The position numbers and the translations under genes were made by a program. The notes under the pieces are model-generated. The model ran no database searches and had not been told where the DNA came from. It saw nothing but the letters and a program-made list of their open reading frames with translations. From Flavobacteriales bacterium (GTDB lineage Bacteria > Bacteroidota > Bacteroidia > Flavobacteriales_D > Parvicellaceae): a stretch of DNA of 64,000 nt. The DNA is taken from assembly GCA_025210295.1 (NCBI GenBank), contig JAOASC010000001.1:1-64000 (forward strand), in the 5' to 3' direction. Below are positions 1 to 10,600 of the stretch, one piece after another. Every line of letters begins with the position of its first letter. Positions within the stretch are counted from its first letter, which is position 1.

Positions 1-3000
1 TCAGTTACAGCTTGTAAGTACTCATTATTGGCATTAATCTGAGTGGCTAAATGCTTGGATCCTGCTATACGGTTTAATAAATCATAACTGTACACCATGG
101 TTTGTGGCACATCATTCTGCGTCATCAATGGTTTAATAGCAGTTGCCATGTGTGTGATGTTTCCGTTATAGAGGTTGTTTGTAGTCAAAGTTGTGTTATT
201 ATCGATTTCCGCTAGGAAGTTCGTCTCACTAAGGTAAGCATTTTCTGTCACTTTTTTGTAGTCTCCATGGAAATATCCTAAACTAAATCCAAAAACATCT
301 TCTGCGACTTTACTGTTTAACCCTGTGCTTAACCCATCTTTCCCTATGTCTCTATGACGTTTTAAGGTATTTGAGTTGACTCCTTTTAACCACCCTTGAA
401 TGGTATAAGCGTAGTCGGTTCCCTGAACATTAACATCTCCCGTCTCTACTCTTGCTAAAGGTCCATGGTCATAATACTGGTAGTTGGCATCTTCTTCCCA
501 ATCTACTCCATTGTTGGAGGTTTTGGCATAGATAATTCTATTATCAGCATCATATTCATACTGGTGATAAAACTCATCTTTTTCGCCTTCTTGATAACTG
601 ACTTTATTGACATTACCACTAATTAAATCGTATTCATAATCGATACGTTTATATTGTTGACCAATATAGGCTAACTCTTTATAATCTTGTACCATCGATT
701 TTACATTTCCATGGATATCATATAGATAATGGGTTGCAAAATCGTAATTACCTGCATGTGGTAATTGGGCATAAGTTACATGTGCGATTCGATTTCTCAA
801 TTCGTTGTGTTCTGTCGATAACGGATTGGTGATTATTGATTCATCGTAATAGGTCTTCGTTACTTCTGATTTATCTCCATTTCCATTAATTTCTTGTTCA
901 AAGGCTGTTTGGTTGGTGACTAAGGTTGCTATTGTTGAACCACCAGGAAAAGCTACTTGTCCTGCCTCTACTATTCTTCCTAGGGCATCGTAAAAACTAT
1001 AGGAATATTGATGATTCAATTTTTGTACTGCATTTTGAGATAAAATAATTCGACTTAAAGCATCATACCAAAATTCAGAAATTCCTCCATCTGGCGTACG
1101 TTGCTTTTTCAATTGATTTAAGGTATTGTAAGTATAGGTTGTTGCAAATGTATGTCCTGGATATTCATTTTGAACACCTTGAGGATTAGTCAATCCCATT
1201 GATTGGTTATAACGACTTTGCCTAACGTTACTTAATTTATCGGTTTCTGTTATTTTATTGGCCCCTTGCGGTGGAATTGTTCGAACTAAGCTTCCGCTTT
1301 GATCATATTCATATAGGGTATAATGATACTCAGCATCTTTCTCTGTTATTTCAAACGTTTCTACTAAATTATCAATTGCTCCTGCTATATAGCGACGTTT
1401 AAAATCATCTTGGATACTACTTACATAATCTTCAAACGCTTCTCGTGCTTGGTATTCAATTAAATTATTTAAGTATTCCACACAAGGGTTTTCTAATGCT
1501 TCTGTTTCGATCACTAATGGGTCTGGAGTAAAACATGTTGGGTTAGCTGCATAACCTACACAAACTTCAGCTATAGTTAATTTCTTATCTTCTGTAATGG
1601 TTGTATCTGCTAAATGTTCTAAATAAGCCGCTATACATGCATCTGAATAATTTCCAATTCCATAGCCAGCATACGCTAATAGATTGAGGTATTTAACATC
1701 TGTTGTTGCGGTTATGTTATTGTTGGCAATGTAACCCATATAATTTTGGTAATAATGTTTGGCATTATACATCCCAAATTCACGCATGGTAACATAAAAA
1801 ATATCACTTGTTGAAGTAATGTTTTGTTGGGTTAAATAATCCATGTATGCTGCCGATACATATTGCATCCCAGCCTCACAAAACTCTTCTTGAGTTGCAA
1901 TTGCAGGAATATCTGTAGTTGTGCTATTAATTTTTAGCACTGTCCCATCCACATAGACATCATTATAAGTATGCCATTCATTTGCACATGTTACTGGTGC
2001 AGTTGGGGTTGGAATACATGGAGGAGTTGGTGCACATCCATAAGCATTAGCACACTCCAATGTTCCAGAAGCTGAAACTGTTGTAGCGGCAAAGGTTATA
2101 TCATAAGTTACAATAGGGTTTACATAAACAATTGGAGTTGCATTGAGTCCTGCTTCTATTGCTAATTGGTTGGTGATTTGAAAATTTTGAATTGAAGCTT
2201 GATCATTTTCAGAAAAGAAGCAAAAATTTTCTAGCCTACAAGTTGGGGCTGACGCACTTCCTCCATCAGCAAAAAGGTATTCAACCCCATTAAAAGTTAT
2301 ATCATAATTGTTAACCTTTGCATGTCCGCAGTTATTTTGATCTGTATTATCAGTAATGGTATAGGTAGTAGCACCATGAAATACATCTTGAAGACTAGGT
2401 GTCAAATTAAAAGTATTCCCTACTTGCTGGTTGATAATATGTTGTTGTACTTCATTGAAAAAGTCTTGGATTTGAGTTGTGTAAAATCCACATTCCATTC
2501 CATTGGCTTTGATATCAAACTTAGAAACACAACTTCCCGTATTAAAATCTTCTTCAGTCCCATTGACAACAAAAATGAGATCGAAATCTAATTCACTAAC
2601 TGTTCCATTATTATCTACTGTAAAAACGAGTTCTTCACTAGTATATGTTGGGGTAACTGTTGTATATAAATAGTTGGTACCAGTTAGAAAACTATTATTT
2701 ATTAAATACACTGTTCCATTTGAACCAGAAAAAGAAGGTGAAGATACTGATAACGATGCATCATTTTGAGTATAGGTAATCGTTCCACCTAATAGATTTC
2801 CCAAAGTCGTATTTACTGTCATATTACTTGGTAATGTATAGCTTGAGTTGTTTAATAAATTAGCTGCATTTAATGTACTTATCCAACTCCACAACTCTTG
2901 TGCTTCAGCACTTGGTGTACAATCATCCAATGCACCTCCTGTTCCTAATGTTCCCAAAACATCTGCTTCACAATTACCAATTGGCAATGTCGTTTCACCA

Positions 3001-6000
3001 CTAAAAACAACATCTGTATCGGTACCATTGATCTCAACTTTACCTAAAACATCAAAATGGTAAGTTCCGTTGTTTTCTGATGAAAAAATCAACTGAGAAA
3101 AATGTTTTACAGCTGTCCAAGTAACCGATGTAATGGTCCCTGTTGGGACAAGAGAAAAAGAGACACTTGTTCCATTAGCAAAAGACAAGGTTCCTGTACC
3201 AGTTGTTCCACTACTAAAACTATAAGTACCAGCACTGTATGGGTCAATTGCAGGAGTTAACCCAGTTACTTGTTCATAGACAGCAGAGGTAAAACTATGC
3301 ATATTCACTAAAGGCACACTAGCTTGTGTTAACTTGTTTTCTTCTGCCAATTCATTCAAGAAGAGTTCTAAATCTGTTGCCAATGGACAGATTCCTGTTT
3401 CTAAATAGATTCCTGCTTGTGCTTCTGCTACATAGTCGTTAACTGCTGTAGATACTGGATAGATTTCACTAGCTACTGGAAAACGACGTTGTTTGTCTTT
3501 ATAGAAACTTAATTGAAAGATGGAAGAGGGTTGGCTAGCGTTATAGTACTCTGAGCTATTGAAAAAACCTGTTGGAAAATTTGTTATGGCATTCAGACCA
3601 TAAAAACCATATAAAAATTTGTTGAAATTTGTATTATTAAATGCACCATTATAACACGTCTCATCTATTGCTATAGATTGCATGATTTCTTGCATATAGT
3701 TTGTTCGTTCTGTATTATAGATCGCCAGAATTTTAGGAAATAATTCATCTTGTTCTGCAGGTCCCATATTTAAGAAAGAATTCCACGAACAAGCATCACT
3801 TCCATACCATCTACCACATTGTTCACTCCAAGCTACAAAATCGAATAAACTTTTTCCGGAATTTTGATAATTGTTCAATGTATTCAGAAAATCAGTACTG
3901 TATGATGCTCCAACCGACAACTTAAAAAAGGGATCATTTTCTATCAGTTTTGGTAGACTACTAATATCAATCGTATTGGAGCTGGCATCTGATCCCAGTA
4001 AAAACACATAATCGGTATGACTTAAGTCGACTGTTGCTGCTGAACTATAATCACTAATATACCCTAACAACTGACTGTATTGATTACTGGTTAATTCATT
4101 TCCAGAATGTGGAGTATTTAATTGATTACACCATTGAGTAATGTAACAATACTCTGGGTGATATTGCAACAATGATGTTGCCCAATCACTTTGCCAATTA
4201 TCTACGACTTCTTGTACTGTTGAATATCCAAACAAGTTATTAAGTGTTGCTCCACTTAGTCCATTAAATACTGATGTTGTATAATCTGAAGCATTTACAT
4301 CTACGATAAAATACTGTCCATTTGGAGATACATCAGATAACATCATTTCTTCAGCTACATCACACAAAGACTTAGATACACATGGCTCCATGCAAATGTC
4401 GTATTGCTCTTGCCATGCAATTTGATCTTGAGCATCAATATCTCCATCACCATCAACATCTGCGGTTATGTTGTTTTTTTCACCAAATTGACTAATCAAG
4501 GCATTGACACAGGATTCACAACTAATATCACAATCTGTGGTATCTATTAAAGCCGAAACACTGTTATAAAAATCTTCATAAGTTAAAACGGAGGTACACT
4601 GCCCCTGTATATCTTCATAATAACGGTTGGCGAAATAATCCAACGCAGTGGAATTGACTTGTAGTTTTTTATACAGTTGAGCACTTCCAATTTCAATATC
4701 CCCAGCTTGGCTAGTATAATTTCCGGTAAGGTTTAGAGGGCTGCCATTCAACAAAGTAGATTCATTTCCAAAATCGACATTCGGAAAGGTTTGTACTGAA
4801 GAGGTAATGACATCTGTAGTTGTTGTAGCTTGAGGGATGAGCTCATTTTGACACGGGTCCATTAAACCAAAAATTAAGTCATATACATAATTATAGGTTT
4901 TTCCTGCTACGGTTAAACAAGAGTCCGAAAAATTACTACTGTTGGTTGCTGTATAGGCTAAAGCTATTTCATGATTAGATTCAAACAAACGACTTCCACT
5001 ATAGCGCAATCCGTCTTCTTCTGTTGGCAATGTAGTTCCTGAGATAAAACGATTATTATCATCAAAAGGGGTATCTGTATCAGTTGTATTTACTTTGCTC
5101 AATAAGTCTTTAGTTACAGTTGTAAAACCATTTAAAGAGCCATTTTCAGGACGTGAATCTTGAGCCATATTTACACTTTTTACCTCCTCTAATAAATTGG
5201 AGCCTGTTCCTGCTAATGCCGTTGCTATCGTCCGCCCTTGTGCATCAGTATAAGTGACACTAACCTGCCCATTGGCATCAACAACCATGTTCTTTTTATA
5301 ACGACTTTTATACCCTACATTATTTCCAAATAAAGCATCTAAATCTTCTTGATCTGGTTGACCATAAAAGTATTGCGTCTCTTTGCCACTTCCTTTTTTA
5401 TATGTTGCTCCAACTCCTGTTTGCTGTGCAATTCTTCCGGTATTATCAGGAGTAAAAGTTGTTACTGTAAAAGGGTAACCTTCTGCATCTGGCACATAAT
5501 CCTGATAGGTACCTACACCTGTTTTTTGTCCGTAATATTTTGATGCACCACTTTGGTCACTCATTGGTGGTGTTGTGGTGTTACAGGTTGCATTTTGAAT
5601 ATCAAAATGGAATTTATCATACAAAGTACCTGTATTGGCATTGATATTAAAATTTTCTACATATTTAATTGCTGCCTCATCGGAGGGAGTAGGGAGCACA
5701 TTAATTGCTGCTCTTCCCTCATAATCGTATAAGGTCTCTCCTACGATTACATTTTTGTTGGTATTAATTTGTGTGACACTTTGACGATTTCTTAAACTTC
5801 CATCAAAATAAGAGACCACATCTTTACGCTTTCCTCCTTCTGCAAATGATGTCGTTACTTGCCAGTTTTTATTTGAACTTTCGTGTCCTTGCACTTGATA
5901 CCATCCCTTACTTCCTAATCCCAATTGATATGCTCCTAGGGTTTGAACTGCTGTTAAACCTGCTGTACTCCATTTCCCTGGTAATAATTGTTCGTAATTA

Positions 6001-6899
6001 TCTAATGAACTTTTCCCTACACCTCGAATTCTATAGACTAAATAGCCTCTATCCAACAATAACGGAATTTCATAGAATTGATTGGTCGTTCTTATTCTAG
6101 AGCTATTATGTTTAAAGCTTTCTAGTGTAAAGGGAATCAATGAGCTTCCTAATGCTAAGTTAGCTTGTATGTTTCCGTAGTCATTTACATAAGTCCATTC
6201 CACATCATAACTTTCTGCTCCTTCAATAAAATCCCAAGTAATGACAAGATTATTATTTGCTGTGTTGTAGACTTGATTGTAATTACTTGGAATTGCAGTG
6301 TAGTCAAATCGATAATATCGTTCTGTATCAATGGTTAAATTCAAATAGACATTGGCAGGAAGAGCTACTGAAGTTTGTGTTGCTTGATCTTTAACCGCTG
6401 TTAGGGTTACTTCATACTTTAAAAATCCGTTAAACTTATAGCTGCTTTTTGCAATTTCGTTTACCCCAGCTACAGGATCATAATCTAGCGATAAAATTAC
6501 TGTTTCTGGAGCACCTGATATTACACCTTGGTCGTCAAATTTTTGAATTGAAAAATGGAGGTCTATAGCATAAGCACTCAAAGTGGTTGTGGCTTCTCGA
6601 TCAAACCCTACTGATACAATATCGGTAGATTGTTTGTTAAAAAAGGTATTTGACCAATTTCCATTCCCTAACATATAGGCTAATTTTCCATCTTCTACTG
6701 CATAAGTTTCTCCTATTGAGAGATCATTTCCTGCTTTATAAACAGCAGCGTGTTCTGTACCTGCAATAGCTGAAGTAAAGATTGAGCATAACAGCACCAC
6801 AAATGAAACTGTCTTTATCATAGTGTATCGTGTATTAGCAACAGTAAGTAAGGACTTGGGCTGTCTATTTATCGATTTTGAATAGGCGTTATCTTCCAT
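1..6899 (-). CDS. RHS-repeat secreted giant protein (partial, C-terminus outside window)
   Basis: One open frame runs without a stop from the start codon to base 1, about 2,299 codons, and continues beyond the window. The part nearest base 1 (about 1300 down to 1) is made of RHS/YD repeats such as YDALGR and YEYD, the wrapping-shell repeats of RHS and teneurin-like proteins. The middle is rich in cysteines and holds a calcium-loop motif (DVDGDGDIDAQD, about 4435-4470). The N-terminus has a hydrophobic signal segment ending near TSAIAG. Two in-frame ATGs exist, at 6899 and 6821. I chose 6899 because it sits 11 bases after the previous gene, but the shorter start also gives a normal signal peptide. 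In RHS families the variable, often toxic, C-terminal tip follows the repeats; here it is not visible. It is the last visible gene of a seven-gene operon. Confidence 0.85.
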   Translation of the reverse strand, partial: MEDNAYSKSINRQPKSLLTVANTRYTMIKTVSFVVLLCSIFTSAIAGTEHAAVYKAGNDLSIGETYAVEDGKLAYMLGNGNWSNTFFNKQSTDIVSVGFDREATTTLSAYAIDLHFSIQKFDDQGVISGAPETVILSLDYDPVAGVNEIAKSSYKFNGFLKYEVTLTAVKDQATQTSVALPANVYLNLTIDTERYYRFDYTAIPSNYNQVYNTANNNLVITWDFIEGAESYDVEWTYVNDYGNIQANLALGSSLIPFTLESFKHNSSRIRTTNQFYEIPLLLDRGYLVYRIRGVGKSSLDNYEQLLPGKWSTAGLTAVQTLGAYQLGLGSKGWYQVQGHESSNKNWQVTTSFAEGGKRKDVVSYFDGSLRNRQSVTQINTNKNVIVGETLYDYEGRAAINVLPTPSDEAAIKYVENFNINANTGTLYDKFHFDIQNATCNTTTPPMSDQSGASKYYGQKTGVGTYQDYVPDAEGYPFTVTTFTPDNTGRIAQQTGVGATYKKGSGKETQYFYGQPDQEDLDALFGNNVGYKSRYKKNMVVDANGQVSVTYTDAQGRTIATALAGTGSNLLEEVKSVNMAQDSRPENGSLNGFTTVTKDLLSKVNTTDTDTPFDDNNRFISGTTLPTEEDGLRYSGSRLFESNHEIALAYTATNSSNFSDSCLTVAGKTYNYVYDLIFGLMDPCQNELIPQATTTTDVITSSVQTFPNVDFGNESTLLNGSPLNLTGNYTSQAGDIEIGSAQLYKKLQVNSTALDYFANRYYEDIQGQCTSVLTYEDFYNSVSALIDTTDCDISCESCVNALISQFGEKNNITADVDGDGDIDAQDQIAWQEQYDICMEPCVSKSLCDVAEEMMLSDVSPNGQYFIVDVNASDYTTSVFNGLSGATLNNLFGYSTVQEVVDNWQSDWATSLLQYHPEYCYITQWCNQLNTPHSGNELTSNQYSQLLGYISDYSSAATVDLSHTDYVFLLGSDASSNTIDISSLPKLIENDPFFKLSVGASYSTDFLNTLNNYQNSGKSLFDFVAWSEQCGRWYGSDACSWNSFLNMGPAEQDELFPKILAIYNTERTNYMQEIMQSIAIDETCYNGAFNNTNFNKFLYGFYGLNAITNFPTGFFNSSEYYNASQPSSIFQLSFYKDKQRRFPVASEIYPVSTAVNDYVAEAQAGIYLETGICPLATDLELFLNELAEENKLTQASVPLVNMHSFTSAVYEQVTGLTPAIDPYSAGTYSFSSGTTGTGTLSFANGTSVSFSLVPTGTITSVTWTAVKHFSQLIFSSENNGTYHFDVLGKVEINGTDTDVVFSGETTLPIGNCEADVLGTLGTGGALDDCTPSAEAQELWSWISTLNAANLLNNSSYTLPSNMTVNTTLGNLLGGTITYTQNDASLSVSSPSFSGSNGTVYLINNSFLTGTNYLYTTVTPTYTSEELVFTVDNNGTVSELDFDLIFVVNGTEEDFNTGSCVSKFDIKANGMECGFYTTQIQDFFNEVQQHIINQQVGNTFNLTPSLQDVFHGATTYTITDNTDQNNCGHAKVNNYDITFNGVEYLFADGGSASAPTCRLENFCFFSENDQASIQNFQITNQLAIEAGLNATPIVYVNPIVTYDITFAATTVSASGTLECANAYGCAPTPPCIPTPTAPVTCANEWHTYNDVYVDGTVLKINSTTTDIPAIATQEEFCEAGMQYVSAAYMDYLTQQNITSTSDIFYVTMREFGMYNAKHYYQNYMGYIANNNITATTDVKYLNLLAYAGYGIGNYSDACIAAYLEHLADTTITEDKKLTIAEVCVGYAANPTCFTPDPLVIETEALENPCVEYLNNLIEYQAREAFEDYVSSIQDDFKRRYIAGAIDNLVETFEITEKDAEYHYTLYEYDQSGSLVRTIPPQGANKITETDKLSNVRQSRYNQSMGLTNPQGVQNEYPGHTFATTYTYNTLNQLKKQRTPDGGISEFWYDALSRIILSQNAVQKLNHQYSYSFYDALGRIVEAGQVAFPGGSTIATLVTNQTAFEQEINGNGDKSEVTKTYYDESIITNPLSTEHNELRNRIAHVTYAQLPHAGNYDFATHYLYDIHGNVKSMVQDYKELAYIGQQYKRIDYEYDLISGNVNKVSYQEGEKDEFYHQYEYDADNRIIYAKTSNNGVDWEEDANYQYYDHGPLARVETGDVNVQGTDYAYTIQGWLKGVNSNTLKRHRDIGKDGLSTGLNSKVAEDVFGFSLGYFHGDYKKVTENAYLSETNFLAEIDNNTTLTTNNLYNGNITHMATAIKPLMTQNDVPQTMVYSYDLLNRIAGSKHLATQINANNEYLQAVT

Positions 6900-6910
6900 A
6901 ATGTCCACTT

Positions 6911-7597
6911 TTAGTTAATTAATTTATAGTCTTTATAAGCTGCTGTGAGGCGAGCTTCTTGATTTTTTACTTGAATATATTTATCTATACTAAAGGTTGA
7001 TGCAGCAATCTTAGGGGCTGTATTCATATTGGAATACTTGATCTCTATACGTTGTGCTTCATAGCCTTTAGGTACATGTGCCTTTAATACTATTTTTTCT
7101 ATATAGTAATTTTGGGTATTATAAACGACGTCAATAGCTTCATATTGAGCTGCATAAAACTCAAAACGGAATCCTTTTTTTCCTTTTGGCAAGCCTTCTA
7201 GCACTGATGTCTGGTGTGCTATTTTTAATAAGCTTGCAATATCAAAAGATGACGGGTCAACTTCACTTTGGTGATTATCGGCCGACATGACCTGCAACAA
7301 CACCATTTTTTCATCATGGTTAATGGTCAATGCATACTGATCATTTACTACTGATGTTTGAACCTTAGATGTTAATTTATAATGCTTCGATTTTCTGGTC
7401 AAGTGAGCATTAAATGCCTCTTCTACCTTAGATGAATTACCTAGATATAACAGGTATTCTATGTCTACAGAAAAAGCTTGATTTTCCTGATAGACCTCTC
7501 TTAATTTTGTCAACTCTTCGACCATCAGTTCATCCTGTCCATAGCCTGAAAAAACAAAACATAATCCAACGAGTATATTTATTATGATTAACTTCAT
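6911..7597 (-). CDS. Secreted LolA-like protein in the RHS operon
   Basis: A 228-residue protein with a clear signal peptide (hydrophobic to about residue 18, then GYGQ). The mature part alternates short beta strands rich in Y, V and K, with the look of a LolA/LolB-type half-barrel (for example NYYIEKIVLKA near residue 165). The family assignment is by general appearance only. It lies 6 bases after the 2048-residue gene and 11 bases before the RHS giant, so it is almost certainly co-transcribed. A LolA-like fold would suit a periplasmic escort for a hydrophobic or lipidated partner, such as the two lipoproteins or the giant proteins of this operon. That role is inference. Confidence 0.6.
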   Translation of the reverse strand: MKLIIINILVGLCFVFSGYGQDELMVEELTKLREVYQENQAFSVDIEYLLYLGNSSKVEEAFNAHLTRKSKHYKLTSKVQTSVVNDQYALTINHDEKMVLLQVMSADNHQSEVDPSSFDIASLLKIAHQTSVLEGLPKGKKGFRFEFYAAQYEAIDVVYNTQNYYIEKIVLKAHVPKGYEAQRIEIKYSNMNTAPKIAASTFSIDKYIQVKNQEARLTAAYKDYKLIN

Positions 7598-7603
7598 GTT
7601 TCT

Positions 7604-10600
7604 TTATTTTACACTTGAACTTCTAGATTCTTGGATGGTTTGAATTCCGCGTTCTGTTTCTTTTTTGATTCTTAACAACTTTCCTTCCTCATCATATTCA
7701 TAAAATGTAGCATAGTTATTATCGTCTAACTCTGCCCATAAACGCAAACTTAATGGATCATACACATAAGTCTTCATGCTACTGTTAAATGGATGAATAC
7801 GAATATCATCAACATAAGATGGAACTGTACCCATTGGGTCTTCAAACTTTACAACAATGTCTCCCGTTGTTCCGTTTTGAATCTCAAAACTATACGTTAC
7901 TTTCTGCCATCCATCGATAATCTTACCTTTAGCATAAGGAGTTCCTAATACTTCAACACCATTCACTTTTATAGAGGGTTGAATACTAGAATAGTCCAAT
8001 ACTTCGTTATTGTCTCTTAATTCCTTTTGCCAATAACTAAACACATACGCTACAGCAGTTTGACTACTTTCAATTTCATCTGCATTAAATACTGTAGATG
8101 GACCAAATGGCGCAATAATATCATTGGATTTTACGGTATATGGAATATCATCTGCTTGATTTGATGGTAAAATAGAAGTCAACGTTCCTTGAGCCTGAAC
8201 TGATCGTTGTCCCTCTCCTGTATATACTGTATTGACCATTATTGAATTTCTTCCACTATGTGCTTGTGTAGAGGTAATTGCATTAGTATAGCATTCAAAA
8301 CCAAAATGTTTGTTATTCAAACAGGCATCGTCTGAATCAAAAGCATAATCTTCAAAGCCATCAAAAGCAATTTGATTTTGTCGTGCATTATTGGCTACTG
8401 CTATGGCTAAAGAATGGTTATAACCAAATACAGCAGCAGAATATCGAGCTAGAGCATCTTTGTTTTCAACTTCTTGTCCATAAGGCGTATAATTACTAAT
8501 CAACGATGCCCATGTCCAACCAGAACCAGAACCTTCCCATGTTTCTTCAGTTGTATTATAATTCCAAAAAGGAGTAAATGTCGAATAACTACCGTCTTTT
8601 CTTAAATCTAAACTAGCGTTTGGCGTATTTCCATATACATCTGTATTGGTTTGGTTACGTTCTCCTAAAAACAAGGACGATTTCTTAGTTCGCCAAGCTC
8701 CTTGGATATTCATTAAAAATGGATTGACTATGGTATTTACAGGAAGTTTGGCACATCCTTTTTCAGTAGTTCCACAGTCAGTACCATTTCCATAAGTTCT
8801 CCAATTATCATCATATTCTACTGCACTTGCTGCTAAGATTTGATTTTGATTGGTATTGGCTGAGGTAATAACATCTTGTATTGAATAATAACCTCCACTC
8901 CCATTAGGTTTTATTGGACTCTGTTTCATGGTAATTGAACCAATAGCTAATGCTTGTTGATTCCTTCTCCCAGATCGAACAACTTTCAATTGATTATAGT
9001 CGGCAGCATGTGTATTTCCATTATCGATAAATTCCTCAATCAAGTTTCCTGATTTATCAATTAAATAAATATGATTAGTTGACTCATCTACTGATAACAC
9101 CCAGGCTTTTCTGTGATTTCCTCCATCCTCTTTAAGCAGCACTTCGTCACCTTTTACAAAATAATGGGCAGCCTTGTTGTTATAATACTTTCCTGCAGAT
9201 ACATATTGTATATTGGTTTCTAATCCAATATTTTCACTAGCAAGCCCCATTTTATCATATCCCCAATGTGCGGGATAATTTAAGGTATAGATTTCGTCTG
9301 CATATTCATTCTTAACACTAGTCAATAAAACCTCACCTGTCTCAGCATCCCATGCTAAGTTTTTTGTGGAAACTTTTGCTCCTAAATCATGGGCCACAAC
9401 TTCACGTAATATTCCGTGTTGATTAATCACTTTGGTAAAAACTGCCGAACGAAATCGGGTATGGCTATAACTAAATGTTGGCCATATTGATGGAACTACA
9501 CCAGGGAAAAAACCAACTAAGAAAGTACTCAATCCAGCATTTGCACCTTGAGATGTATTTTCTGTCCCTTGTTCTCTAAAATCTGCAACTGCATCGTATT
9601 CTATTCCTATTGTCCCCGCTTTTACAGTTCCATCTTTATAGATGAGCATACATTCATTATTTAATGAGCCTGGACGATTATTGACTGTCGTTTCTTCAAA
9701 AGGATCATCAGTACTACTTGTCATATTCATACTGGTAGCGTCTAGCTGATATAAGTATTCTACTCCAGACAAGTGTTGTTTAGCTCCTTCCGCATATACC
9801 CACTGCGCTTTTTGTTTACCATTCATATCGTTATTAATCACGACATATCCTTGTGAAGCATTCATAAAATCTTTTTGAAATCCTCTTACTAAAGAAAATT
9901 TAGCAAATGTTGAACGACGCTCAGGAGTTAGTAAATCATTATCAACTATTGTCGGATAATCTTTTGAAGTATAGAATTCATGAACCACTTTTCCTGACTT
10001 GTGATTATTGATTCCAGTTGGAACAATATTTTTGACTGTTACACGACTATATGTAACTGTAGGCGATGGAAAAAATGATTCTCCTAATGGTTCTTCAATA
10101 AAGTGCTCATCATCTGGAACCAATAAATGCTTGGTCGTCATAAAAATGGGCTGTATAAATGGGTTTTCTTTACTTTGAATTGGTTCATACGTCGCTACTC
10201 CAGAAGAAATCATTTCTTCATCAGCATTTTCAGTTTCATAACTATACTCTTGGCCATAAACTGATGTTGAACCAGCTCCATTACTAACCATACTTTCCCA
10301 TTCATCACTCATGGTTATACTTTTCACACGTGAACCGCCCCCTAGTTTATAACCATTAGGATTTGTTAATCGTATCCATGATTTTTCTTGTTTAAATTTT
10401 TGTGAATATCTGTTTTGTTTTAAACGTGTATTGACCCCTCTAGCTAAATTAATAACATCACGAATCATAGCTGCATTGGCGATGGCTTTTGCTAAGTTTT
10501 TTACCCCTTGAGCTGTTCCATCAGATGCTGGTAAATTATTGGGTTGATTTCCTGCTATTTTCGGAAGGTGTATTCTTGTATAATTCCAACCTGCTTTAGC

